From assembly GCA_033782935.1 (NCBI GenBank), contig JAWQEG010001346.1, positions 163,501-227,500 of the forward strand: 64,000 nt of DNA, given 5' to 3'. A program made the position numbers and the translations under genes. This document shows, piece after piece, positions 1 to 13,100 of the stretch (positions within the stretch are counted from its first letter, which is position 1; each line of letters starts with the position of its first letter). This stretch comes from Petrolisthes cinctipes (taxonomy: Eukaryota > Arthropoda > Malacostraca > Decapoda > Porcellanidae). The notes below the pieces were generated by a model. That model was not told the DNA's origin. It ran no database searches and saw only the letters and a program-made list of their open reading frames with translations.

Positions 1-723
1 GAGGTGGAGCTCTCTGTACGGGGCATGTGGTCAGAACGTTTTCATCTCGCCCACCAAGAAACGATGGTGAGTGCATGAGGGTGCGGTGCTGCTCAGAACG
101 TTTTCATCACATACACACATTGGTACGTAGTTTGGGTGTTCACATGATGAGAGAGAGAGAGCGCACCAATTCACCATACATACATACATTCTGTTTACGA
201 AACACTCAGCTTACATTTCGATACAACTTAAATGTATCTGAAGCAAGAGAGAAAGTATATAATATATATTTACCGAACGTATTACTGGGCACCACACAAC
301 TCATCTAGATACAACTAAAATGAAGCACCAGAGAACATTACAATTATAGTATTAATCGAAGGACTATCAACTTTTCTAAATGTGAATCACCCCAATGGGG
401 TCGACTTAATTCACTGTAAAAATGTGAAATCCCTTCATCCCCACAGGGCAAGAATACAGATTGTTGTGTTTTCTTGATAGAGTTTGGAAGAATGGATATC
501 CCTCCACTTCTCCAAGAACAAATTGCTTCCACTATGAGATACTCGAGCTCGTGACGGTAACATTGGAAGGCTATTAATTCCTTCAAATTAAACAAATTAT
601 ATTATGCTAGAAAATCTTAATGTAGTGTATTTATCACACATTTGTGTGTGTATAGAACTAGTGTACAGCGTCAAGCCGTGTGTGTATCTAGTGTAGCCTA
701 CAGTATATGTGTTTTCTGTACAG
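1..723. other. non-coding stretch, presumably intron of the CAP/CRISP-like gene
   Basis: I see no exon here. A short direct duplication around the phrase cagaacgttttcatc occurs at about 31-49 and 96-110, and a short GA run lies near 150. The last bases, 705-723, form a pyrimidine-bearing 3' splice site ending in TGTACAG. Confidence 0.5.
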
Positions 724-1500
724 GAGCCACGTGTTGTCTGAGTGGTGGGGAGGCCATGAACACTTCCATTATGGTAGCAACGACAACAACGTTACTCTGG
801 TGGCATCCTACACTCAGATGGCCTGGTACAACTCTCACCAACTCGGCTGTGGGTTCGCTCAATGTTCTACCACGGGGGGAGCTCCATTCTTTAGATATGT
901 GTGCAACTACTGTCCAGCGTGAGTTGTCCGTATCTAGTTTGTAGCTAATATACAGGATGTCCGCAAGTTATCTTAACAACTTTACATGTTCATTTTTCTT
1001 TTTGTTCCGATAATTTATGGATTTTGGGTCGACACCTTGTACTTTGAGTGTTAGTTAACATTGCACATTTTTACTTTTTATATTAACACAAGGAATTGTA
1101 GTTAGCCTAATATCTTGTTAATTCAAAAGTAGTAATAAAAGGTGTTGATATTATCACATTGTTTATTTTCTATATTTTCACAGCGAGTCATATTTTCTAT
1201 ATTTAATGTAGAATTATAGAACATGTTTATATTTTCAGAGGCAACGACCCCAACAGGCTGAACCGACCCTACACGGCAGGCACCACTTGCAGTCTGTGTC
1301 CAAACTCTTGTAAGTCACAGTGTTACCGCCACACCTGTTACCTCTGTACCAACGCCTGCCAATACTCAGATCTGTGGCTCAACTGTGGGCAGCTAAACAA
1401 GGAGTGGCACGAGTGGCTTTGCAACACAAAGACCAAACAGGGCGTTGATCGCTTCAAGAACTGTAGAGCCACATGTCAGTGCGTCAACGAAATAACCTGA
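724..1500 (+). CDS. CAP-superfamily secreted protein (CRISP/venom allergen 5-like), last two exons, 5' end outside window
   Basis: Two exons are visible: 724-918 (donor gtgagt) and 1239-1500 (acceptor ttttcag, stop TGA 1498-1500). Read across the junction in phase they give the hallmark end of a CAP domain: the segment SYTQMAWYNSHQLGCGFAQC, then YVCNYCPAGN, then RPYTAGTTC. A Cys-rich C-terminal module of about 75 residues follows, with roughly 13 cysteines, as in CRISP or Cys-rich tails of invertebrate CAP proteins. CAP proteins are usually secreted and disulfide-rich; their roles vary (venom, sperm, immunity, sterol binding) and none can be assigned here. Earlier exons with the signal peptide and the first half of the CAP domain are not in the 723 bases upstream. 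A longer in-frame start at 707 is only intron read-through. Confidence 0.85.
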
Positions 1501-3120
1501 GACTTGGTACTTAAATGTAAATGGTAGTATCGATGCACACTTTGGAGGGACTTATGTAAATACCTATCTGGCTTCATTATAGTAGTAAGCAGCATGTCAG
1601 TATATACTGTAGAAGATGTTAAAGATTTTAGCATCTTCTAATGTGTTGCAAGCACTTCATTTCTTTTCATATGTAGTCACATCATAAGAATACATTATAA
1701 ACAAATGCTCAGATATTTGTGTATCGAAGCTTATGTCCATGACGTGAATTAAGGTAGGCAGCTACATAGCAGTTAATTTAGATTGATAGAAAGGGAGGTA
1801 CTGGTAGTTTGATTGATCTGTGTGTAGACAAGAAAAAATAGATCCTCTTTTGTAGAAATGCTCAGTGAAACATTATGACCAATTGCTGGAAGGAGACACA
1901 GACCAGAAACATCTTGTGACAATACATGTTAAAATCCAACATATGGCCACACCAGCTAAGCATCATATTACAGTATTTTGGAAGGAGGCTGATCACTCTT
2001 TCAGTTCCTTTAAACTACTCTTAGTGAATTGATCTTTCTTGCAATTATCACAGGCCAAGTCGTAATTAACACCGTTTGCAGACAAAACTTGTTCTGAAGA
2101 GTGTGGCTTCAGGAACTACCATACAGTCACCAAACATAGTCATAATTATGTAAGAAAAGTCGTGGGTTTGTTATTGATGATAGCCAGTACAATAGTTTTA
2201 TATACAGTGGGGGATAAGTACTGAATTCTTACATGGCTATAACATTAATACTTGTATAAATACTTACTTACATAAATTGGTGTTCTTATGACTATGAACT
2301 GGTGTAAGACTGACTTACCAAATCAGTTAATGGTATTATATGTGTGATGATAACATGACCTGTAAGTACTATATTGTACTTGTCTGTGCACTATTGAAAG
2401 AAAATGCGAGATGTTTTGTTGCGTTTATGTTCTTTACGTAAGCATTCTAAAAGAAAAGAAAAATTGTCTTGAGTGATGACGGGTGCTGATTTTGGTGACT
2501 GAACTATGTAACAATTATGGTTGTTATATTTGATAATGTAGTGAGTGTGTAGATACTGAACCATGTGGCGATACAGACTGAAATGTGTGATTGAAGAGGA
2601 ACCAAACAAATGAAAACAACCTCTAAAATCAAGACAGAATCACTTAGAACATCAAGAATGTTGATGATAAATATGTTGTTAGTAGTTTTACAAGTTGATG
2701 AAAAACTAATTAGTGTAGGGAAGATAAACCCGCAGTGCTTCAAACAGAAACAATTTTAACTGTGGCAACTGATGATAATTACATATCCAGTCTTTTGCAA
2801 CATCTGGATTTTTGGAATTAACCGATGGATGAGCAATAACCATCAGCTTTATTTGAATACTCAGTAGCTTCTTAACCACTTGCAGATATTAACACTATTA
2901 AATTACCTTTGTTGTCTCACTTGGATCTTGGATACTGTTTCAAGTTGGTGTAATATTCAGACAAAATAACACTTGTAACCTGAGCTCTTTCCTGTATTAA
3001 ACCTTCTGTCCGTGTCATATAATTGTCAGTATGAATAAGTGACACATCATTGCAACTGCTCGGTTTGTATCTCTGAACTTTATATATAAAACATGTGATA
3101 TAACATAGGAGATTAATTAA
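1501..3120. other. AT-rich non-coding stretch downstream of the CAP gene
   Basis: 3' UTR and intergenic DNA. I see no convincing exon; the short open frames here are AT-rich and lack family features. Confidence 0.5.
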
Positions 3121-3159
3121 TATAATGTTTGGTCACACTCAAATTTTTTCTTCACCTTC

Positions 3160-3440
3160 CCAGTCATGAAAATTATCTTCTATACCCTCAGTTTTCTTTA
3201 CTCAGTGCCCCTTTGGACCCAAGCCAATTCCTTAATTGTCATCAGCTGTTCCCCCTCCTTTCCTTCATGCTTTCTTCCCCCTTCACAAACTTTCTTTACA
3301 CCAGAACACCTACTGGTCTTTACATCACAACATACATTAGCAATATCATCTGGTCTCCCTGGAGCAAGGAAGGAGGTGTACCCTGTGTTCTGTATGTTAA
3401 AAGTATAAGCCCCCACAGTAAAAAAAAAAAAAAAAAAAAG
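3160..3440 (-). repeat. SINE-like dispersed repeat, degenerate copy, with adjacent A20 run
   Basis: Read on the minus strand, 3185-3300 carries the same purine-rich consensus found at 17.1, 26.65, 44.75, 51.15 and 60.3 kb: GAAAGGAGGG, then an AATTG-bearing stretch, then GGGTCCAAAGGGGC. A run of about 20 A lies at 3421-3439. The short open frames across it are not genes. Confidence 0.55.
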
Positions 3441-3622
3441 CAACACAGTATTTGTGACTTGTGCTGTGGCCAATCCTCCCAGTCCAGGTGGAAGAGTGAG
3501 GTATCTACAGTACACTAAAGATTGATGTTAATGTACTGTTTTCATTGAACTACCAGTAGATGCTTTTATATTTTTTGTTGTGTACTAAAATTATGTGATA
3601 AAATATTGTACATGCACTATTG

Positions 3623-3817
3623 CCTCCAATAATAATGACACGCCCTCCTCAACACCTTTGTCCCTGGCACCCCTTCTCTGCGCTATTGGTTAGATGGGGT
3701 AGGAGGGGTAGAGAGAGATTCTCCTCTCACTCTATCCTTCCTACCCTGATTAACCTGTCACACAGACCTGGGACATAAAGGTATTGAGGATGGTGGGTCA
3801 TTATTATATATAGGAGG
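3623..3817. mobile_element. short palindromic MITE-like element
   Basis: The left end (CCTCC...aataatgacacgccctcctc) and the right end are imperfect inverted repeats of about 45-50 bp. The middle (about 3690-3750) is itself a second inverted repeat built from gggtaggaggggtag and its complement. About 195 bp long with no ORF. I see no clear target duplication, so the superfamily is open. Confidence 0.55.
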
Positions 3818-3905
3818 TAATAGTATGTCATATTCACCCAAATTGCTCAACACACATAAGTTATTGAACTGGGGTAATAATTTTTCTGACTTTGTGTTGC
3901 TCTAT

Positions 3906-3955
3906 TTTATTTCTAGGTACTATTCATCTTTTTCCCAAATATTTCTTCTTTTTTA
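3906..3955 (-). promoter_or_regulatory. candidate poly(A) signals of the alkaline phosphatase gene
   Basis: AATAAA occurs on the minus strand near 3906-3911 and again near 3950-3955, about 210-260 nt past the stop codon at 4163. Position and orientation fit the phosphatase transcript; nothing else supports them. Confidence 0.35.
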
Positions 3956-4162
3956 TTTCACATAACCTACCGAGTAAGAAACGTTCATTGGCAGAGGACT
4001 GTATGTCAGATTTTGCATAACAATCCTAAGTTGCTTAATTTAGGATTGATGGAAACTGGAGTTTAAGCAAATATGAGCAGAGCAACTCAGCACTACGGTA
4101 ACATACTCTTTACAGGTGAAATATTTCTCTATTGTAAGTTAATTTGCACCAGATCAAGACAG

Positions 4163-7100
4163 TTATTTGCCTTCCATCTTCTTCGATGATGCTGAACAGA
4201 ACTGCAAGCCATCACCAACACAGGCAGCATACCTAAGGTGAGTCAAGATGGTTCAAATTAGTTTCACGTTCCGAATTTTATAAAATGCTGTAGCAAGAAA
4301 TCAATGTGTAAGGTTAGACAGTAGGATGGTAAGTGCATTGCTGAGATGTGGTGTATAGACAGTCTACTGATATTGTTTATTAAAGGATATTGCATGGAAT
4401 AAAAACTGAAGAAGAGATTACGTGGGGACAGATTTGTAGAATGAAAAGCTGGAAGAGGACGAATGGAAATGACGATGCTGAAAAGGAGACTAAGACAAAG
4501 AGGGGAAGAGAATAAAATGACAACAAAGATAGAGTAGCAAGAAGTAGAGGTACAGTCGGCGGCAAAAGACGTGTCGCCTCACTCAGCACTTCTTGAAGGA
4601 TAACATAAAGGGTAATAATTGAACAAACACGTTCACCATATAGAATTATAATATCCAGTAGGCAAATTAATAAACTTCTCTGGTTTTTCAGTTTGCGATC
4701 CTGTGGAGCTTATATTTCCATATACGGTAACACTTCATGATTTGGCAGATGTGGCGACAGGACTATTGCCGCCGACTGTACCTGAGTGTGTGTGGAATAA
4801 AGGCGTTCTCATGTATGCCGGAAAAGAGGTGAGCCTGGGGTCCCCTAGCGTAGAGAATGACGTCTTCTCCGGCATGGGTACTCGAGTCCCTGGGAACCGC
4901 TGTGGCTGCAGCGTAGTGCGGGTTTGCTATAATGAACAAATGGAGCGAATGAATAAACAATATAAACCAGGGTGTGATGTCAAGTTTGACTTCACTGGAA
5001 TAACTGATGAATGAATGGATAAAGTGGAGTATAATAATTATACAAGAGAACTGGAGGCTACAAATTCTTCAAAACCACTATGATATGCCTCACCATTGTC
5101 TTGGTCATTTGTTTCCTAGCATAGTTTGGAGGAATCAGTAACTTTGAAAATGCTGTCTGGATCATAGGCCAGGTAAAGATTAAAGACACTCACTATAATC
5201 CTCAAGGCTTGGGTCAGGTCGCGATCCATTGACCTCGCCACGGTAAGCTGGACCATTGGTGTACAGGAGGGTTGTGTAGGGAAGATCATCTATGTCTGAT
5301 GTGCCTCCAAACCCTGTAGGAAGGAGTGGAGAAAGAGCCTTCAGGGAGATCAGTCTTCATTTTCTCTCCAATAAGGATATCATGACCATCCCCATATCGA
5401 TGGTGGTAGTGGGAACCGGGCTCTGTCACTCATATGTTGGAAAGGAGTCCGGATGTAGCTCCATACCGTACGAGATAAAATTGATTTCAATTTTACGGAC
5501 TCAATATGATTAAGTTGTTTTGACGGGATTATAAATATATATATATTAAACTACATGTACACTCTTCTAATATAAAAATAGGAATATATTTGTATTATAT
5601 GTGACTGTTTAATAGCAAATTATGAATGAATGTTATTGAAAATGAATTATGGCAGCACAGGATTATTGTCGACAAACAGATGACATCTCAGCTGCATGCA
5701 GTGGGTGCTACAATACACGCACCCAACACATCCAACCAAGACCAGCAGCAGCACTCACCCTCACTTCAGCAGCTACACCAAGTGGTTTACGAAAAAGGAA
5801 ATTTGGTTTTAGCGGTAGCCACAAGAAATAGTGTGGGTTTATGTGTAATCAAGAGAGTAGGCTATACTAACCATGTTTATAGTATGGAACATGCAATGGA
5901 AAAGCAGCAAATCCTCATAGTCAGAGTCCACCTTGTACCTACACATTTGTCTCCGTATAGTGACATCATTACTGGCATAGCTGTACGTATGTGGTATACG
6001 TCGATACAGACTAGTGTGAACTGGGCATTAATTGTGCTTTCATTTCATTCCATGTTCCTGTTTCCATTAGTGTATCCATTTTTACATACTACCCCATATG
6101 AGTGACGACCCCCTTCCAACACATAACTCACCACGTATATCAGCACGCAGGTCAGCATACCCATTGATGACCAAGGGGTGGGAGTGGTCAGCGGTCAACA
6201 AAATGAGTGTGTCCTGGGGGTCAGTCATGGCATCAGCGAGTGCAATGGCCTTTTCAAGCTGCAACGCCTCCTCCAGGGCAGACCGGTACTCATTGTCATG
6301 ATGTGCAAGATCAATCTTAGCTCCTGTTGGGTGGATAATGATGATGATAATACAGTGGTACCTCGGTTCTCAAGGAATGTGTCAGAGGTGAAAGAGAGAA
6401 TACAACGTATGTAAGAGGCAAGTGATGATGAAGAGGATGGTGAGTGAGAATAAAAGGAGAGTGGATGAGAAGTTTGGTAGGAAACTGAGTGAGAAATTTA
6501 GAGAAAACAAGAAATTATTCTGGAAGGAGGTTGAAAGAGAAAAAGGAGAAGGAAAGTCTGGCAGCGTGAGAATGAAGATAGAGGATGGAGTCACTGAGTG
6601 GAAGTAAGGAAGTAAGCTCCTGTTGGGTGGATAATATATAATAAATACTAATATGATAATAATAATGAGCTAAATATGGAAGATTGTAAACAAAAATCAT
6701 GCTCAAAACTACAGTGATGAAAATTAATTTGTATGAGTCAACTGTGCACAAGCCAATATGGAGGGAGAATTAATGAGTCAACTGAGAATTAATGTGCATG
6801 AGTTAACTGTGTGTGAGAATGAATGTATATGAGTGCACTTTGTGTGAGAATGAATGTATATGAGTGCACTTTGTGTGAGAATGAATGTATATGAGTGCAC
6901 TGTGTGTGAGAATTAATGTGCATGAGTTATGTGTGAGAATTAGTGTGCATAAGATAACTGTATACGATGAAAGTGGCATTGAACCCCAAACCTTCGACAA
7001 ACAGAAAATATCCATTGGTATCCCTGCTGAGGATCTCTATTGCTGTGCGGGTCATCTCCTCCAGGGTTGGGTTACGGGTGTCGTTGTCCACAAAGTACGC

Positions 7101-10100
7101 CATGTGGCTCCAATCAAATAGTCCTGTGAGTACCAGAGTACAATTTTTTTTTCTTTCTATGATGAAAAGATTTTATTTCATAATGAGAAAGACTAGGGCT
7201 AAAGGCTTGAAGCCCACATGAAGTCCTCACCTGTGAAAAATGAAATATATGAGAGGTCCAAAATCATGTCCAATTTCATCGAAGGTGCATAGATACATCA
7301 CTTTTGAAGAAGCATAAGTTGTAAGTGGGAAAGATGGTTGGTAGTAGTGATCAAGTGTTGACCAATTGTGTATTTATATACAGTATATGAAAGATTGAGA
7401 GTACCAATTAACTTTTGCCTTTAGGGAGTTGGACATAAAAGGGATTAAAACAAGTCAGTGTCAGGGTATTGTGTGATATCAAGGACTTGTCATTTAACAC
7501 AGACCCAGTAGATCATTTAGATTTTATGATAATGAATGACAGTAAACAAAAACCTGTAGAAACATTTGGTGGTCTTCAATGAAGGACTGAGTGCAAAAAG
7601 TAGTGTCAGATACAAGTATTTACCAGTGTTATATTGAAAACCTCCTGTATTAGGTTAACTCCATACACACAGCATTTGAAATTCAGAATAAAACTGACCT
7701 TTAATAAAAAAAATATTAACTGGGGCCACTAAGGCAGGTCAGAAGAATAGTTTCATAATGTAAATTGAATATTATCTTTGTAAACTTAGAGGAGCAGTGA
7801 ATATTCAACATGCATACATAAATACACGAAACTGTGTTCATGTGTCAGTAATGAGTATCCCTGTATAATTGAGGGGAGCAGTTAATATTCAACATGATAC
7901 ATAAAACTTGTGTGTGCAAGCTACATATAATGAGGATTCCTGTATAATTGTACCCAAATCTGATAATTAATTATCCACACTAACCAATTTTTTGGTTGGT
8001 GGTAGCAGTGCAACATTCACGAATAAACAACATACATACGTGAAACTTTGCATGAGGTAGCATATATAACTGTAACCAAAATATGAGAATCAGGGTCTAA
8101 ACTAACCCAGAAGGTAGTCGGTGGCAGAGGTGTTAACTGCAAGGAGTTCTTCGCGTTGCCAGACATAGGAAGCATTACCCATGAGCTCCTTCTCTGTCAG
8201 CCATGTCTCAATCAAGTCCTTGCCATCCAACCTGCTTCCCCAAGAACCTAACTCAGGGTCAGGCACACCAAGTGGAGTAAACTTTTGTCTCCCTCCACCC
8301 ATGATCACCTGTACTAACGAACAGACCATTTCAATCTTTTAATTCCAGTGTCATATTCTTATTGCTTTTCTCTGGCTTACTTCTAATATTATTAAGTCAA
8401 AGAAAAATTTCTGTATTGAAACACACATTACACAGTGCTACAAAATACAGTAGCACCTCTCCCTCTATTCATGATCACCTCAACAAACAAAGGAACCTCT
8501 TAAACCCTCGAGTGTCAGTGTGGTTGTTCTTCACAGTGCTCCGACTAATTAGTGACGATATAGTACAGCACTATTAGGTCACAGGATAACTACTGATAAA
8601 AAGAATCATAACACCTAACTCCCTGGTTTAGTGCTGAATCTTGGAATTAAGATAAAAACAAATACAGTATTACTGTAGTCCCTGACCTTGATCTTAGAGC
8701 CTGTCTCACCCAGAACCAGCTGTTCTGCCACATCATCACATAGGTCAGTGTCCTGACCATCCTCAGTAAGGTCAAAGTCATTTTCCCAGCTCCTGTTGAC
8801 AACAAAGGCCCAATTGTGCACACACGCAAAACAGGAAAACCCAGGTGGGCCCTAAGTGTATAAACAGAAGTACAGCCACAATTGAATATCCACCAACACT
8901 TTCTTTCCAGTGTGTTAAATATCTTGGTAATAAAAAACAACACGTGTATGGTTTTGCAGCACCTCATAATAATAATTGAGAGGGTTGAGTTGACATAAGG
9001 TGTTGTATGATTATATTTTGATATGATACTGATTTATTTGCACGATGGAAGGAAGGTGGTACGGTGGTTATTTGATTGTGGCTGTACCACTAACTCATCT
9101 GAGAACCTGAATCATGTTGAACAATAAGGAAAGAGCAGAATATCACCAAACCAATCACACTTAAGCCGCGTCCACACGGTCGAGCTGTGCCTGGCAGGCT
9201 GTGCCCTTACCGGGCAAAATCTGCAGACTCTGCCCGCGATGGTGTCCACACGGCTGTCGATGGTGGTTGGAGCTCAGTCGGCCGAAAGCAGAGGTTGTGA
9301 GAGGGTAGATTTGTGCAGTACGATAACCATGGTGCCCGCCATATTTCGAAAGAAGATAGCACTTTATAGTATAGTATAGTATTGTCCAATTAACAGTTGT
9401 GTGTATTTTGTAATATTCAGGAAACCAGTTAATTGAGATTAGATAGATAACGTTTTTTCACATTCATTTTATTGTCTTCATTGTCTGAAATACATGTATT
9501 CAGAGGGTATAGTACAGTCGCGAACCAAAGTTTCGCACCCCCCTTGGCTGATAGGAAGACGAAGACAGTGTTAAAGATATGCTGAACGATCGGACAAACT
9601 GGTGTATCGAGTTGGTAACGAGACAGTGTGAGCTTCATTTTCGATTACTTGCAGTTTGTTGTTTGTGAAAATGAACCTTACACTGTTTCTTAACTTTCTT
9701 TACCAACTCGAAACACCAGTTTGTCCGATCGTTCAGCATATCTTTAACACTGTCTTCGTCTTCCTATCAGCCAAGGGGGGTGCGAAACTTTGGTTCGCGA
9801 CTGTACTATACCCTCTGAATACATGTATTTCAGACAATGAAGACAATAAAATGAATGTGAAAAAACGTTATCTATCTAATCTCAATTAACTGGTTTCCTG
9901 AATATTACAAAATACACACAACTGTTAATTGGACAATACTAATTATGGAAATAACAACGGTTTTCGCACAGGAGTTGAGTGTGTGTACAGTGTGTATACG
10001 TACCTCAGAATCAGAAACATCATCGGATACCGATGCTATAGCCTGCTGATTGCTGGTAGTGTTCTTCACATTTGACACCGATGACCGCACAGTCACCATC

Positions 10101-13100
10101 ATTGAGGAATGACAGTATGTCAAAACACCACAACTTAGGTGTGTAGATTTCGTCCGTCCCAGCTCCTGACTTCTGGGATGTGGCCATTAATCTCATTTCC
10201 CGCCGATGTTGATTTCGGAGGGAATCTATTTTTTTTTTCACGTCACTCTCACTCCTGCCTGTTGTCTGTGCTATGTGTTTCAATGCTGCAGCACGTTTGT
10301 CTCTATTTTTATAATCAAAACACCTCACATTCCATGAACACTGCTGTGCTCTATATAAGTCAACTAATGTTACTGTGTCTTGTCGAGACCAGTATACACT
10401 AGCAATAGGTGTGAACTTCGGCCAATACTGAGTGCAGTGAGTGGGTCTGCTCGCACCTTACCTCGTACGTTTGGCATAAATGTCAGACTTCCATCCACTG
10501 CCCGCAGATGGCGCCGAGAACGGTAGTTTGATGGTTTGCCCGCTGAAATTGACCGTTGACGAGCAAAGCCCTCGTGCCCGGTGGCCAGTGCTCGACCGTG
10601 TGGACGGGCCTCAACTCTACCCCTTCTATCACAACACCGATCACACATACTGTACCCTTTTTATCACAAAATAAACCAAATATATATGCCAGTGTAAGAA
10701 TGCATGTAGTACAAACCTCTCGGCAGTGTGAGCGTAGTTGCCGGCAGGGGAGGCGTGGGTCACCCTTGATGTTGTCACTATTCCTGTAGACTTGCCAGCA
10801 TCCTGAATGAGACACAAAAACCTTCATTATTTCTTACTTGTGTTCCAGTACATAAGCCATCTTCTACCTGTTACCCAAGTAGTGCTTCCCTTAAGCGGCT
10901 ATCACACGGGCACTTTTTCCGACGACATCGTGTCGTACGACACGATTTTCGACGACATGTCGTGGGAAATGGGAGATTTCAGACGACGAGGTGTTGACGG
11001 AAACTATCGAAAACTGTCGGCGATTTCCTGCGACAGGGAGAAAGTCGTTGAAAGTCTATAGTGAATAATATTGTATGGAATATATTATTATGGCATATTA
11101 TGATTTAAGTAGTGTTAGGTATCATTTTTTGAATATAGAAATTGTATTCCTAGATCTTACATATTATACACCGAATTTAACTGTTAAATATAAGCATGGA
11201 ATATTGATTTGATTTCGGGGTTTGTTTACATTTCTGCTTTCGCCTGCCGCCTGGTCCAAACCTCTTTCTTCTTCTTCCAAAGCAATTGTATATGCTCCAA
11301 CAGCTAAAATGGTTAGGTTAGGTTAGGTTCGGTTCGGTTAATGGCGTCCATCCTTGGTGATGGTGCTTTTGTAACAGAGTGTTTTGGTTGTCACGCCGCC
11401 CGCGTGGTGTCGTCGGTCGTCGTTGTTGTCTGAATGAGAATTTGCCGTGTGCTATTGTTTCACGCGACATGTCGTCGAAAATGGTGTCGTACGACACGAT
11501 GTCGCAGGAAAAGAGCGACCGTGTGATACCGGCTTTAGTCAGAAATACTGTCTGGTGTTAAGAGAAAAAATGCATGCACTTGTCATCAGGTTGCTGTCAG
11601 AGAAATGAAGGCTACCAATTCCTTCAAATTATACCAAGAACTACACTGCCTCAGTATACCCCATACGTTGCTCATTTCTTGGCAAAGTTTGGAGGAATCA
11701 ATAACTCCAAATTTGCTGCTTATATCACAGGTCCCATAAGGGGTAACCAGAAGTTAGTAACTTTCACAATAAATGATGGTCACCCTAAAATAGAGTTAAG
11801 AGGGTCATCAGTTATGAACAAATTGAGATACTGTACTACTGATTCCTTCAAACTATGCTATAAAACAGATCCCCTACTTGTAGAATCAAATAGCTTACTT
11901 TCAGGCATAGTTTGGAGGATTCAGTAGCACCATAATGTACCAAAAGTATATTATTCCCTTAATTATAGTACAGTACAGTATTGTACCTGGAAGTTCCTAA
12001 GGACAGAGGTGGTATGATAGGCTGGGTTGTTCATGGCATCACAGTCCATGTTGAGAACATTGGCATCCACACCAATAGTATCTTGGTTCGCCTTGACCCC
12101 AGTCAGGTAGGCTGTGGCGCTGGCTGCTGAGTCTGTCACCATTGTGTCTGCACTGTATGTCTGAGAGGGAAAGAGAGAAAGAATGACATACTGCATGCTG
12201 GATATTATTTTCAGTTAAACTATGTACATATTAACTCTTGGACAATGTGGCTTTTCCTGTACCATCATCACTTCATAAACAAACTGCCTAAGACTCATTA
12301 TTTTTACTTATATTATTTAGATCTATCATAAGATGTGATTTAGGCATCCAGAAATCTACAAAAAACTGGCCATTTGTCTATGAGGGTAACTATATATAAA
12401 ACCATCTGGTATTAAGGGCTGTACACACGAGCGGGCATTACTTTCTGTGAGAACTATCCCTCGCTTTTTATCACTGTTACCCATCGACCATTGCCTATAA
12501 TAATAAGCACTTGTGTTGTCCACACCGTAATTTCGTAACACTTGCATGCCCGTCGGGGCTGTCCGCTCGTGTGGACAGGCCTATAGTCTGAACATGATGT
12601 GCGTGTGTTCATGCAAAAGATAATCTGAGGCTATGACAACCCCCAAGACTGACCTTGATGAGTGTGGAGTAAGGGAACTTCTCATAGGACATGACCTGGT
12701 GCTCATGCTCCCCCGTCAAGAACCTATGTGAGTGTGTGTATATGTGAGCTTGGTCATTCAGATTAAACCTGATATAGTTCAGAATTTCTAACCAGGCAGA
12801 AATGCACTTGAAACTCTCCAGTTGATATCAACCTTGAGCACCATTAATTTATCAATAGATTAAAGTGATTTCAGGATACAACTGTTATACTGTATCAATA
12901 ATATTCCCCACTGCACACAATTATTATTTACCCTTTAAGGAACCTGGCAGCAGTGAGTGTGGAAATTGAGGTTCCATCACCGAGGAAAAATATGATGTTC
13001 TTGGCCTGGTTCATTACTGGGGACTTATTTATGGCCGCCTCTAGGTCTGCCTGCATCATGGCATTCCAGAAGGTACTGTCTGGTGGGGAGAAGGCCAGTA

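Larger units (their letters stand above)
9174..10611. mobile_element. Harbinger-like DNA transposon remnant with MADF ORF, carrying a nested palindrome
   Basis: The ends are inverted repeats sharing CGTCCACACGGTCGAG: 9178 onward and the complement of the 10590-10606 region. The outer bases are TTAAGCC on the left and GGGCCTCAA on the right, close to the 3-bp TWA targets of PIF/Harbinger but not a perfect duplication. The interior encodes a MADF protein on the minus strand, a common second protein of Harbinger elements. No DDE transposase ORF is visible. A 561-bp palindrome is nested at 9379-9939. The element occupies ALP intron 7. Confidence 0.6.

Noticed and set aside
344..600. Possible further palindromic MITE copy (tagagtttggaagaatgga)
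   Set aside because: Too degenerate to show a facing half.
4703..5014. 103-aa plus-strand ORF with an upstream acceptor-like site, at first taken for an exon
   Set aside because: The minus strand of the same bases is the conserved alkaline phosphatase exon 13 ([13 protein letters not shown]); the plus frame is its antisense shadow.
5626..6105. 159-aa plus-strand ORF
   Set aside because: Lies in ALP intron 11, no recognised domain, no splice or codon-bias support.
8793..8821. Upstream extension of ALP exon 8 in the open frame (HNWAFVV before the exon)
   Set aside because: Exon 7 (10802-10717) supplies the family sequence NYAHTAE and joins in phase at GAGCTGG; the extension is intron.
9429..9889. 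Two ORFs encoding nearly the same peptide on opposite strands
   Set aside because: Caused by the 561-bp palindrome; no family similarity.
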